Shown piece after piece: positions 18,154 through 26,868 of a stretch of DNA of 64,000 nt. This stretch comes from an uncultured Pelagibacteraceae bacterium. GTDB lineage: Bacteria > Pseudomonadota > Alphaproteobacteria > Pelagibacterales > Pelagibacteraceae. Each line of letters opens with the position of its first letter. Within the stretch, counting starts at the first letter, position 1. A model generated the notes under the pieces. That model was not told the DNA's origin. It did not search any database and saw only the letters and a program-made list of their open reading frames with translations. Made by a program: the position numbers and the translations under genes. The DNA lies in assembly GCA_902589505.1 (NCBI GenBank), contig CACITE010000001.1, forward strand, positions 1 through 64,000, written 5' to 3'.

Positions 18154-19353
18154 TTAAACCAAATTTGTAGCTATCCATTTATGAAAATGGTGAGTTGGAT
18201 TATCCATAACTGGTGAAAAGTTGCCTCCATTATATGAAGGTGAGTTTCTTCCTTCTTGCATTCCCTCAATAATGTTCAAATCTTCTGATTGTACACCTTT
18301 CCACAATTTATAATTTTGTTTTCTTAAAGTTTTGTATTTTTTTGAATTAGCGGGATTATTTCCTACGTAATAAATTTCCATATGCTCAAAAGTTAAAGTA
18401 TGGTTAATAGGTTCTAACCAGTAGATGTAAAAATGATCTTTATGTATGCCTAACATTATATTTGGAAAGAGAGCAACATATTCAGCAATGTTTAATTTAT
18501 CTTTAGGCCAATTAGGAAAACATGGAAATTTAATTTTACCTTTAAATCTTGGATTATATACAACAGTACCTTGTCCTGCGAAGCGATTAGGCAAACCTTC
18601 AATATGATAATGATCGCTTATTTTTGAATAGGAATTTAAACCAGGATGAACCCATGGAAGATGATAGCTTTCACAATAATTTTCAATTGCAAATTTCCAA
18701 TTACATTTTGCAGTTAATTTAAAATATCCAAAATCTTTTGAATGTATAATTAGTTTTTGATCATTTTCTGTCCAAAATTTCGACCAACGATCTTTTAGTG
18801 GTTTGATATATTCGTCAAAGGAAATTTCATTATTTGAGATATTTACCATAATCATATCTAACCAAACATAAGATCGTACTTCTTTTAGTCCATTTTTAGA
18901 TTTATCAAAATCTTTAGATTCATGCTTGTCCATTCCTCCCAAATGAGGTGTTGCAACGAGTTTTCCTTCTAAATTGTAAGACCATGAATGGTAAGGGCAT
19001 CTTAAAACATTTTTAATTGAACATTTGTTTTGCAAAATTTTATAACCTCTGTGACTACAAACATTATGGTAAACTTTAATTTTATTTTTTTCTGTTCTTA
19101 ATACAATTAAAGGTATCCCTAGCAAATCTAAGGGTTTTGCGTCTCCCATTTTAGGAATCGAACTTGCAACTCCAATCATTACCCACTTATCTTCAAATAT
19201 TTTTTTTCGTTCTATTTTTGAATATTCTTTATTGTTATTGTAACATTCGTTAGGTAAACCATGTGCCTCACTTATAGGCTTATTGACGAAATCAAGTTTT
19301 TCCTTTTTTACAATATCATAAATATTTATGTGTCCGTTGGCTTTAGAACTCAT
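18154..19353 (-). CDS. Rieske non-heme iron oxygenase, alpha subunit
   Basis: Start moved from 19440 to ATG 19353, because family members begin shortly before the segment after MSSKANG; this gives 399 residues. The Rieske 2Fe-2S ligands are Cys99-x-His101 (CSHRGYK) and Cys119-x2-His122 (CPYHSW). The mononuclear iron site is ENYCESYHLPWVHPGL (His231, His236), with the Asp ligand expected in SEDLNIIEGMQ. This layout matches the GbcA/choline-monooxygenase/stachydrine-demethylase branch, which oxidises or demethylates quaternary amines. No dedicated reductase lies adjacent. It is the first gene of the minus-strand cluster. Confidence 0.85.
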   Translation of the reverse strand: MSSKANGHINIYDIVKKEKLDFVNKPISEAHGLPNECYNNNKEYSKIERKKIFEDKWVMIGVASSIPKMGDAKPLDLLGIPLIVLRTEKNKIKVYHNVCSHRGYKILQNKCSIKNVLRCPYHSWSYNLEGKLVATPHLGGMDKHESKDFDKSKNGLKEVRSYVWLDMIMVNISNNEISFDEYIKPLKDRWSKFWTENDQKLIIHSKDFGYFKLTAKCNWKFAIENYCESYHLPWVHPGLNSYSKISDHYHIEGLPNRFAGQGTVVYNPRFKGKIKFPCFPNWPKDKLNIAEYVALFPNIMLGIHKDHFYIYWLEPINHTLTFEHMEIYYVGNNPANSKKYKTLRKQNYKLWKGVQSEDLNIIEGMQEGRNSPSYNGGNFSPVMDNPTHHFHKWIATNLV

Positions 19354-19458
19354 AGTAAAAATCCTAGCATTTTCATATAATATAGCAATGTATTTGCGAC
19401 ACCTTGCTATCGAAAATTCTGGACATTCCCCAGGATCCACTGATATATCCCGAAGACC

Positions 19459-20187
19459 ATGAATTTTTCCATAGAGATTACAATGAGGACGAACCTATTA
19501 AACCTACCCAAGGTTAAAGATGTTTATATTACGATGCTTCCAGGTGACGATTATAAAGAAGTAGCAAAAAAAGCAACAGAACTTGTTAAGTCTGGCTTTA
19601 ATGCGGTTCCTCATTTTCCAGCACGTTCAATAAAGAATTTGGAAGATTTAAAGGATTATGTAAACAGATGTAAGGGGGGTGGAGTAAAACAGGCTTTATT
19701 AATAGGGGGTAGCTCACAACCCATTGGAGATTTTCATTGCTCTTTACAATTATTAGAGACGAAATTATTTGAGGGTTGGAAGATAGGAATTGCTGGACAT
19801 CCAGAAGGTTCTCCTGATATATCCGACTCGGATTTAGAAAAAGCCATGATAGATAAGAAACCTTATGCTGACTATATTGTTACCCAATGGGTTATGAACG
19901 CTGATTCTATAATCAAATTTATTACTAAACAAAAATTACCAGTACATGTTGGAATTACTGGGCCCCTGAAGATAAGCAGCCTGTTAAAGTTTGCAAATAT
20001 TGTTGGGGCAAAAAATTCCATAAACTTTCTTAAATCTAATATGACTAAAGCTGTAGATTTATTAAAACCCAGAAATCCAAACGATATAATTGAAAAACTT
20101 AAAGGATCAACTGAGAATTTTCATATTTATACTTTTGGCGGTCTAACAGAAACTAACAAATGGTTAACGGAGAATAATTATGCCTAA
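19459..20187 (+). CDS. Methylenetetrahydrofolate reductase-like protein (short MetF)
   Basis: A 242-residue TIM-barrel protein of the MTHFR family. ATG 19459 is kept because FSIEIT right after it is the first strand with the conserved Glu. VYITMLPGDDYKEV and GFNAVPHFPARSI are family motifs, and LLIGGSSQPIGDF is a flavin/folate region. It is shorter than classical MetF (about 290) but normal for a bacterial subgroup found beside GcvT-like genes. Its stop overlaps the next gene by 8 bases. Together they could take a methyl group onto THF and oxidise methyl-THF to methylene-THF. It is divergent from the Rieske gene, with a 105-base shared upstream region. Confidence 0.82.
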   Translation: MNFSIEITMRTNLLNLPKVKDVYITMLPGDDYKEVAKKATELVKSGFNAVPHFPARSIKNLEDLKDYVNRCKGGGVKQALLIGGSSQPIGDFHCSLQLLETKLFEGWKIGIAGHPEGSPDISDSDLEKAMIDKKPYADYIVTQWVMNADSIIKFITKQKLPVHVGITGPLKISSLLKFANIVGAKNSINFLKSNMTKAVDLLKPRNPNDIIEKLKGSTENFHIYTFGGLTETNKWLTENNYA

Positions 20188-21601
20188 AAAAAAAGCTAAA
20201 AAAAATAAAGTTAAAAAAATTAAATCAGTTTCATTCAAACCTGAAAAAGTTAATTACGACAAAGTTAGACACGCCGAATCTGTCGATCAGTCAGATAGAC
20301 ACGTGCCTTATAATTTAAGACAAAGCGGACCAACAAAAGTAGAAATGTTAATTTCAACAAGAGTAAGAAAATCACCTTACTGGCATTTATCAATGAGAGC
20401 AGGATGTTGGAGAGCTACAGTTTATAATCGTATTTATCATCCACGTGGATACGTAAGACCAGAGAAAGGTGGAGCAATGGTCGAATATGCAGCAATTAAA
20501 AATCATGTAACGATGTGGAATGTTGCTGTAGAAAGACAAATTCGTGTTAAAGGACCAGATGCTGAAAAATTTACGGATTACGTAATTACAAGAGATGCAA
20601 CAAAAATTTCAACAATGAGAGGTCGTTACGTTATTCTTTGTAATTATAAAGGTGGAGTACTTAACGATCCTGTTCTTATGAGAGTAGCTGATGATGAATT
20701 TTGGTTTAGTTTATCAGATTCTGATATCGGGATGTATTTACAAGGTGTTAACGCTGATAAGAGATTCAATGTAGAAATAGATGAAATAGACTCCTGTCCA
20801 GTACAAATTCAAGGTCCTAAATCAAAAGCATTAATGAATGATTTAATTGGCGATCAAATTGATTTAGATAACATGCCATTTTATGGTTTAGCGGAAGCTA
20901 AAGTCGGAGGTAGAAGTTGTGTTATTTCTCAATCAGGATTTTCTGGAGAAGCGGGTTACGAAATTTATCTTCGTAATGCAACTCTATACGCGGAAGATAT
21001 GTGGAATGCTGTTCTTAAAGCTGGAAAAAAACATAAATTAATGGTTATTGCACCAGCTCACCACAGGAGAATCCAAGCAGGAATTTTATCTTGGGGTCAA
21101 GATATGGATCACGAACACAATCCATTTCAATGCAATTTAGGTTATCAAGTTTCTTTATCAGGAAAAGGTATTTGGGAGAAAAAAGCAGATTACGTTGGTA
21201 GAGAAGTTTTAGAAAAAATGAAACAACAACTTAAAAATGGAGAAAAACCGTATAAACTTCAACTTGTTGGACTTGAATTAGGAGGAAAACCAATCGAAGA
21301 ATACGCTCCTGATTTTTGGCTGATTTCAGAAACAAGTAATAGTAAGCCAGTGGGTTATATAACTTCACCTTGGTATCATCCAGAAAAAGCGCAAAATATT
21401 GCTATGGGATATGTTCCTTATGAAGGAAACTTAAATTCTAAAGGATTTCCAATAGGTAATTTTGGTAAAAAATACAAAGTTCATTTGCCAAAAAAATATT
21501 CGAGCAAACCAGTGGATGCTGTAGTAGTTCCAATACCTTTTACGCAATCTTTTAATGCAAATACTAGAGAAGCTGAGGTCTTAGCTACATTAAATAAATA
21601 G
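20180..21601 (+). CDS. DmdA/GcvT-family tetrahydrofolate-dependent methyltransferase
   Basis: A 473-residue aminomethyltransferase-fold protein. After a Lys-rich N-terminal stretch, TVYNRIYHP and VTMWNVAVERQIRVKGPDA resemble the start of the DMSP demethylase DmdA (TVYNHM..., WDVACERQVEIKGPDA by memory). SGFSGEAGYEIY and IQAGILSWGQDMDHEHNPF match DmdA's LSYGNDFD...NPFECGLG region. It is about 100 residues longer than SAR11 DmdA, so it is a homologue in a different clade and DMSP activity is not established. The immediately upstream MetF-like gene supports transfer of a methyl or one-carbon unit to THF. Its stop lies 1 base from the convergent marC gene. Confidence 0.75.
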   Translation: MPKKKAKKNKVKKIKSVSFKPEKVNYDKVRHAESVDQSDRHVPYNLRQSGPTKVEMLISTRVRKSPYWHLSMRAGCWRATVYNRIYHPRGYVRPEKGGAMVEYAAIKNHVTMWNVAVERQIRVKGPDAEKFTDYVITRDATKISTMRGRYVILCNYKGGVLNDPVLMRVADDEFWFSLSDSDIGMYLQGVNADKRFNVEIDEIDSCPVQIQGPKSKALMNDLIGDQIDLDNMPFYGLAEAKVGGRSCVISQSGFSGEAGYEIYLRNATLYAEDMWNAVLKAGKKHKLMVIAPAHHRRIQAGILSWGQDMDHEHNPFQCNLGYQVSLSGKGIWEKKADYVGREVLEKMKQQLKNGEKPYKLQLVGLELGGKPIEEYAPDFWLISETSNSKPVGYITSPWYHPEKAQNIAMGYVPYEGNLNSKGFPIGNFGKKYKVHLPKKYSSKPVDAVVVPIPFTQSFNANTREAEVLATLNK

Positions 21602-21602
21602 C

Positions 21603-22229
21603 TTAAATACTAAATGTTGCTTTGATACCGTCCACGATAAATTGTGTGGCTAATGCAGCCAATATAAATGCCATTACTCTAGATGTTGCGTGTAATATTT
21701 GTTTAGGGACAAACTTAACAATATAACTTGCTCCAATCATAAGAATTAAACCGACTATCAAAGCAGATATTAAAGCTAGAATGACAGATACTTGATACTC
21801 AGGGAAGTTTTTGTAATTTCCAACTAGCAATATGATTGTTGTTAATGCGGAAGGTCCGGCAATAAAAGGTATAGCTATTGGAAAGACAATTATTTCATCA
21901 AAGGACTTTTCATCCAAAGCTTCTTCTACCCGTTTTTCTCTTCTTTTTTTTCTTTTTTCAAATAATATATCTATCGCAAGAAGCATTAAGATAATTCCGC
22001 CAGCAATCTTTAAAGATTCTAACGAAACACCGATTGCCTCTAATAAATATCTTCCAAGATAAGCAAAAGTTATCAAAATAAAAAAAGCAATGATTGTACT
22101 CTTTATGGCTATACGATTTCTTTCTTTTGTTTTTACATCCTCTGTCAAACCTAAGAAAAAAGGTACATTTCCTATAGTATCTATCGCCACAAAAAATAAT
22201 ATAAAAGAATTTATAAAAGTTGCTGTCAT
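21603..22229 (-). CDS. MarC family integral membrane protein
   Basis: A 208-residue multi-pass membrane protein of the MarC (UPF0056) family, with about six hydrophobic helices and the motifs NSFILFFVAIDTIGNVPFFL and FIAGPSALTTIILL (the conserved PFxxGP-type segment). A charged cytoplasmic loop rich in Lys, Arg and Glu lies near residues 95-120. The function of the family is not settled; early claims of antibiotic resistance for E. coli MarC were withdrawn. It stands alone and converges on the DmdA-like gene. Confidence 0.88.
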   Translation of the reverse strand: MTATFINSFILFFVAIDTIGNVPFFLGLTEDVKTKERNRIAIKSTIIAFFILITFAYLGRYLLEAIGVSLESLKIAGGIILMLLAIDILFEKRKKRREKRVEEALDEKSFDEIIVFPIAIPFIAGPSALTTIILLVGNYKNFPEYQVSVILALISALIVGLILMIGASYIVKFVPKQILHATSRVMAFILAALATQFIVDGIKATFSI

Positions 22230-22279
22230 TTAGGTATTTCCTACTATAAATTCATGACAAGAATATGATATAGAAATTA

Positions 22280-22801
22280 ATGGATTCAATTTTTATAAAT
22301 AGAATTATAAGAGCTTGTAAATTAGATGTAGGTCTTTACGAAGAAGTAGAGGCTGATGAATCTGCTACTTTTCAAGCAGCTCTAGTTGTTGTTTTGTCGA
22401 GTTTAGCAGCGGGAGTAGGAGCCTTATCACTAGGAGCTTCTAATTTTATAATGGCTCCAATACTTTCATTAATAAGTTGGTATATTTGGGCTTATTTGGT
22501 TTATTTTATTGGAGCAAAACTTTTTCCAGAGCCAAACACAAAAGCGGATCATGGCCAATTATTAAGAACGATTGGTTTTTCAAGCGCTCCTGGTTTAATT
22601 AGAATATTTGGTTTTACTCCTGACTTAATGCAAATAACTTTCATTACTGCCGGAATATGGATGTTTGTTGCAATGATTATAGCTGTAAGACAAGCTTTAG
22701 ATTATGATAGCACTTGGAGAGCAATAGGAGTTGTTGTAATTGGATTTTTAATTCAAGCCATTGTTTTGATTGTTTTGCTTAGAATATTTACACCAAGTTA
22801 A
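22280..22801 (+). CDS. Yip1-domain membrane protein
   Basis: A 173-residue protein with about four hydrophobic segments, beginning with a soluble N-terminus (ACKLDVGLYEEVEADESATFQA). The layout of a short soluble N-terminus followed by alternating helices, and the motif LLRTIGFSSAPGLIRIFG, matches Yip1-domain proteins common in alphaproteobacteria. No biochemical role is known for the bacterial members. The stop codon overlaps the stop of the convergent 43-residue zinc-ribbon gene. Confidence 0.7.
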   Translation: MDSIFINRIIRACKLDVGLYEEVEADESATFQAALVVVLSSLAAGVGALSLGASNFIMAPILSLISWYIWAYLVYFIGAKLFPEPNTKADHGQLLRTIGFSSAPGLIRIFGFTPDLMQITFITAGIWMFVAMIIAVRQALDYDSTWRAIGVVVIGFLIQAIVLIVLLRIFTPS

Positions 22802-22929
22802 ACAGGAAAAATTGTCTTCGAGGTATAACACGAATTACAAATTTTATATCCATGTTTAATTAAATTTTGAGATACACTTTCATCTTCTTTCTTACATTCT
22901 TCACAAATATTATCTAGTTCATCGCTCAA
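22798..22929 (-). CDS. 43-residue zinc-ribbon microprotein (not in ORF track)
   Basis: Read on the minus strand, this TTG-started frame encodes 43 residues with two paired-cysteine knuckles, CEEC and CNSC, 20 residues apart, typical of a small zinc ribbon. A Shine-Dalgarno AGGTGA lies 6-7 bases upstream, and the TTG overlaps the TGA stop of the upstream 154-residue gene (TTGA), suggesting translational coupling. No function can be assigned. The cysteine pattern makes chance coding unlikely, but the short length and TTG start keep confidence moderate. Confidence 0.5.
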   Translation of the reverse strand: MSDELDNICEECKKEDESVSQNLIKHGYKICNSCYTSKTIFPV

Positions 22930-23390
22930 ATTGTTTCACCTATATATATTGGGTCAGATACTGCTGTAGTCATCCAGCAATTTTTAAATTTTCCTTCTTG
23001 TTTTACTTTTTCTATTTGCCATATGTAATAATATTTTTTTTTATCTTTAGATAAAATATGAACTTTGTATATCAATTTGTAGGGTGTTTCTTTTAAAATT
23101 ATTACTTTATTATTTTTATGACTAATTAGTATTTTATAATTATCACTGTAAATCATTTGCTTAAATTTTTCTAAAGGTCCAGTAGCTACTTTATTGATAG
23201 GGTGAGCAAATTCCCAAGTTTGCTCAATGCCAGCATCTTTGTATGGATTATTATTGTTCTTTAATGAGTTTAATTGAATTACAAGCACATCAAGGGGTTT
23301 AAGGTTCGAGTTCGGCTTAATTAAATCTGCACTAGAAATATTTGTAAAAAAAAATATGAAAAATATTAACTTGTATAATATTTTCATCAT
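22926..23390 (-). CDS. Secreted DUF4864-like protein
   Basis: A 154-residue exported protein with an N-terminal signal sequence (MMKILYKLIFFIFFFTNISSA). The mature part, PLDVLVIQLNSLKNN, then DAGIEQTWEFAHPIN, then ATGPLEKFKQMIYSDNY, resembles DUF4864 proteins, small NTF2-like periplasmic proteins of unknown role. The assignment is from memory of the pattern and uncertain. It overlaps the upstream 80-residue membrane protein gene by 4 bases (ATGA) and the downstream zinc-ribbon gene by 3, forming a three-gene unit. Confidence 0.6.
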   Translation of the reverse strand: MMKILYKLIFFIFFFTNISSADLIKPNSNLKPLDVLVIQLNSLKNNNNPYKDAGIEQTWEFAHPINKVATGPLEKFKQMIYSDNYKILISHKNNKVIILKETPYKLIYKVHILSKDKKKYYYIWQIEKVKQEGKFKNCWMTTAVSDPIYIGETI

Positions 23391-23629
23391 TTGTTTTCAG
23401 CAGGTTTTAATTCTCCATCTTCATATTTTGCGGGCGAATATTTAGTATTTGGATCAAAACCTCCATAAAATCTTAATAAACCTAACGCTATTATAAGTAG
23501 AATTATGCTAGCTATGGATAATTTGGCTATTGGAATTTTTTTGTTTTCAAGTTTTCTCAGCCAAGAATATAAAAAATAGAGACCAAAAGGACCCACAATT
23601 GCCAGCAAAAGTATAATTTTTTTAATCAT
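23387..23629 (-). CDS. Small two-helix membrane protein (DUF6111-like)
   Basis: An 80-residue protein with two hydrophobic segments (residues 3-23 and about 38-56) and a C-terminal tail with a Tyr/Pro/Glu pattern (KYSPAKYEDGELKPAENK). This architecture resembles the small alphaproteobacterial DUF6111 family, though I cannot verify it. It is the first gene of a three-gene minus-strand unit and divergent from a dehydrogenase gene 56 bases away. No function is known. Confidence 0.6.
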   Translation of the reverse strand: MIKKIILLLAIVGPFGLYFLYSWLRKLENKKIPIAKLSIASIILLIIALGLLRFYGGFDPNTKYSPAKYEDGELKPAENK

Positions 23630-23685
23630 GTAAATCTAACTTGACCTATCATAAGGTTATATTTAGAAATTTACCTTATTTATTT

Positions 23686-26118
23686 ATGAAATCAAAAGCT
23701 AAAGTGGTTGTTATTGGGGGCGGGGCTGTTGGCACAAGCATGCTTTATCACCTTGCTAAAAAGGGGTGGTCGGATGTTGTGTTAGTAGAAAGAAAAGAAC
23801 TTACTTCCGGATCTACCTGGCATGCAGCAGGTTTACTACCACTTTTTAATATGAGTTATTCTGTCGGTCAACTTCATAAATATGCAGTAAATTTTTACAA
23901 AACCTTAGAAAAAGAAACAGGAAAAAATGTTGGATTTAGCGTCGTATCAAATATTAGATTAGCAAGCACCAAAGATAGAATGGATGAGTATCATCAATAT
24001 GCAGGAGTTGCTCAAACCATTGGTGTTGATTATAAATTTTTATCTCCAGATCAAGTAAAAGAAATTTGGCCATTGTGTAATACTTCAGATTTAATTGGCG
24101 CCATTCAACATCCAGAAGATGGATATATACAGCCAGCTGATTTGACTCAAGCTCTCGCGACAGGTGCTAGAAATAAGGGAGCGGAAATTTACAGAAACAC
24201 AACTGTTGTTGGAATAAAAAAAACAAAAAATGGATGGGCGGTAGAAACTGATAAAGGCTCAATCGAATGCGAGCATGTAGTTTCATGCTCAGGAAACTTT
24301 GCTCGACAAACAGGTAAAATGGTTGGACTAGAAATTCCAGTTATACCTGTTGAGCACCAATATATTGTAACAGAACCTCATCCAGAAATTGTGAAAAGAA
24401 AGAAAGAAGGAAAACCAGAAATGGGAGTGTTGAGAGATAGCGATAGCAGATGGTACATGAGAGAGGAAGCCGGAGGTCTTATATTGGGGCCTTATGAAGA
24501 TGGAGCACCTTGTTGCTACGTAGATGGTCCTTCAAAAGATTCAGAGTATGAATTATTTCAGGAAGATTTAGAAAGATTAGCTCCCCATATAGAAGGAGCT
24601 ATTCATCGTGTACCAGCTTTTGGTGAGGTTGGAGTTAAAAAAGTTTATAACGGCGCAATTTGTTATACGCCAGACGGAAATCCGATAGTTGGTCCAGCTT
24701 GGGGTTTGAAAAATTTTTGGATTAACGAAGGACATAGTTTTGGAATTACAGCTGCAGGTGGAGCAGGATGGCAGCTTGCAGAATGGATTATTGATGGAGA
24801 GCCAACAGTTGATATGCTTGGAGTAGAACCTAGAAGATATGGAGACTATTGTTCTAAATCATATTTAAAAGAAAAAAACGAAGAAGCTTATAGAAATGTT
24901 TTTATCATTCATTATCCTGATGAGGAAAGAGAAGCAGCAAGACCTTTAAGACAAGCACCTTGTTATGACAGAATGAAAAAACTAGGAGCAGTATTTGGTC
25001 AAAAATTTGGGTGGGAAAGACCAAATTTTTTTGCAACTGATGGAATGGAACAGAAAGACGACTGGTCGTTTAGAAGATCTAAATGGTTCAAGGCAGTTGA
25101 AAAAGAATGTAAAAATGTAAAAGAAAATGTAGGCCTTTTAGACATGACTGCATTTGCCAAGTGTAGAATTAAAGGACCTGGTGCAGAAAAATTTCTAGAT
25201 TATTTAGTTGCCAACAAACTTCCAAAAAAAGTTGGAAGAGTTAATTTGTGTCATGCTCTTAATACAAAAGGAGGAGTACATTCTGAATTTACAATAATGA
25301 AAGAATCAGAAAACAGTTATTATTTAGTTTCTGCAGGAGCATTCCAAAGGTTAGATCATGATTGGATACAAAAATGGATGCCAATAGATGGTTCAGTTCA
25401 ATTTGAAAATCTAACAAATGCAATAGGAGTGTTAGTTGTTGCGGGTCCAAAGGCAAGAGAACTGATGAAAAAAGTTTCTAAAGATGATTTTTCCAATGAA
25501 AATTTTAAATGGTTGAGTTCTAAAAAAGTAGATATTGGTTATTCTCCATGCACTGCAATAAGAGTAAACTTTGTTGGAGAGTTAGGGTGGGAACTTCATC
25601 ATCCTATCGAATATCAAAATCACATATTTGACAAATTAATGGATCAAGGAAAAGATCTTGGTTTAAAACCTTTTGGAATTAGAGCAATGAATAGTTTAAG
25701 GGTTGAAAAGTCATATAAATTAGTAGGTACAGAATTATCTATAGAATATTCTCCTTATGAGTCTGGTTTAGATAGGTTTATACACCCAAACAAGGGAAAA
25801 TTTATTGGCTTAGAAGCTCTAAATGCATGGAGAGAAAAAGGTTTTAAAAATAAACTAGTAACAATGGAAGTTCACAATATTACTGATGCGGATGTGCTGG
25901 GAAATAATCCAATATACAATAATGGTAAAGTTGTTGGTAGAGCTACAGGCGGTGATTTTGGTTTTAGATTAAATAAATCAATAGCCTTGGGAATGGTTAA
26001 ACCAGAAATTGCGACAAAAGGACAAAAATTAAAAATTGATATTTTGGGAAAAATGCACGACGTTACTATTTTGGATGAGAGTCCATATGATCCAGAAAAT
26101 AAACTATTAAGAGCTTAA
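23686..26118 (+). CDS. FAD-dependent sarcosine/dimethylglycine dehydrogenase, second homologue
   Basis: Start moved from TTG 23641 to ATG 23686 because the FAD motif KVVVIGGGAVG then begins a few residues in; the protein is 810 residues. It has the same two-domain plan as 7411-9828: FAD oxidoreductase with SGSTWHAAGLL (the covalent-FAD His), then a GcvT-like folate domain (VGELGWELHH, GIRAMNSLRVEKSY). The next three genes encode ETF beta, ETF alpha and ETF:quinone oxidoreductase, exactly the electron route used by mammalian sarcosine and dimethylglycine dehydrogenases. Sarcosine is a sensible substrate guess if the first homologue takes dimethylglycine. Confidence 0.87.
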   Translation: MKSKAKVVVIGGGAVGTSMLYHLAKKGWSDVVLVERKELTSGSTWHAAGLLPLFNMSYSVGQLHKYAVNFYKTLEKETGKNVGFSVVSNIRLASTKDRMDEYHQYAGVAQTIGVDYKFLSPDQVKEIWPLCNTSDLIGAIQHPEDGYIQPADLTQALATGARNKGAEIYRNTTVVGIKKTKNGWAVETDKGSIECEHVVSCSGNFARQTGKMVGLEIPVIPVEHQYIVTEPHPEIVKRKKEGKPEMGVLRDSDSRWYMREEAGGLILGPYEDGAPCCYVDGPSKDSEYELFQEDLERLAPHIEGAIHRVPAFGEVGVKKVYNGAICYTPDGNPIVGPAWGLKNFWINEGHSFGITAAGGAGWQLAEWIIDGEPTVDMLGVEPRRYGDYCSKSYLKEKNEEAYRNVFIIHYPDEEREAARPLRQAPCYDRMKKLGAVFGQKFGWERPNFFATDGMEQKDDWSFRRSKWFKAVEKECKNVKENVGLLDMTAFAKCRIKGPGAEKFLDYLVANKLPKKVGRVNLCHALNTKGGVHSEFTIMKESENSYYLVSAGAFQRLDHDWIQKWMPIDGSVQFENLTNAIGVLVVAGPKARELMKKVSKDDFSNENFKWLSSKKVDIGYSPCTAIRVNFVGELGWELHHPIEYQNHIFDKLMDQGKDLGLKPFGIRAMNSLRVEKSYKLVGTELSIEYSPYESGLDRFIHPNKGKFIGLEALNAWREKGFKNKLVTMEVHNITDADVLGNNPIYNNGKVVGRATGGDFGFRLNKSIALGMVKPEIATKGQKLKIDILGKMHDVTILDESPYDPENKLLRA

Positions 26119-26868
26119 ATGAAAATTTTAGTCGCAGTTAAAAGAGTAATTGATTACAACGTTCAAATTAGAGTTAAAGAAGATGGCACAGGAGTTCAAA
26201 CTGATAATGTTAAAATGTCAACTAATCCACCTGATGATAATGCTATTGAAGAAGCGGTAAAATTAAAAGAGTCAGGTAAAGCTAAGGAGGTAATTGCAAT
26301 TACAGTAGGAGAAGAAAAAGCACAAGAAACTGTTAGAAAAGCATTAGCAGTTGGTGCTGACAGAGGAATTCATGTAAAAGCAGATAGCTACATAGAACCC
26401 TTAGGCGTTGCTAAAATTTTGAAAAAAGTTGTTGAAAAGGAAAAACCCGATATTATTTTTATGGGAAAACAAGCAATAGATGATGATTGTAACCAAACAG
26501 GACAAATGCTTGCATCGTTGTTAGGCTGGCCTCAAGGTACCTTTGCTTCAAAAATAGAATTACAAGACAAATCGATTCATGTTACTAGAGAGATCGATGA
26601 AGGTTTGGAGACAATAGAAATAAATCTTCCAGCTATTATAACTTGCGATTTAAGACTTAACGAACCGCGCTATGCTTCACTTCCTAATATAATGAAAGCA
26701 AAGAAAAAACCGATAGAACAATTAATTGCCAAAGATCTAGGAGTTGATATTTCAAATAGAATCCAACAATTAAAAGTTGAAGAGCCTCCAAAAAGAAAAG
26801 GTGGGATCAAGGTATCTAGCGTAGCTGAGCTAGTCAGCAAGCTTAAAAACGAGGCAAAAGTAATTTAA
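26119..26868 (+). CDS. etfB: Electron transfer flavoprotein beta subunit
   Basis: ETF beta carries AMP and forms a heterodimer with EtfA, taking electrons from flavin dehydrogenases. The 249-residue length is standard. [19 protein letters not shown] is the family N-terminus, and the recognition segment before [31 protein letters not shown] is the ETF beta signature. The ATG immediately follows the stop of the dehydrogenase gene with no gap. The stop overlaps the start of etfA by one base. Confidence 0.96.
   Translation: MKILVAVKRVIDYNVQIRVKEDGTGVQTDNVKMSTNPPDDNAIEEAVKLKESGKAKEVIAITVGEEKAQETVRKALAVGADRGIHVKADSYIEPLGVAKILKKVVEKEKPDIIFMGKQAIDDDCNQTGQMLASLLGWPQGTFASKIELQDKSIHVTREIDEGLETIEINLPAIITCDLRLNEPRYASLPNIMKAKKKPIEQLIAKDLGVDISNRIQQLKVEEPPKRKGGIKVSSVAELVSKLKNEAKVI

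Noticed and set aside
19354-19440. The 29-residue N-terminal extension of the Rieske ORF given in the track
   Set aside because: The stretch has no resemblance to family N-termini and runs through the divergent promoter region; ATG 19353 fits better.
23301-23330. A GGTTCGAGTTC string resembling a tRNA T-loop
   Set aside because: It lies inside the reading frame of the DUF4864-like gene and no tRNA cloverleaf can be built around it.
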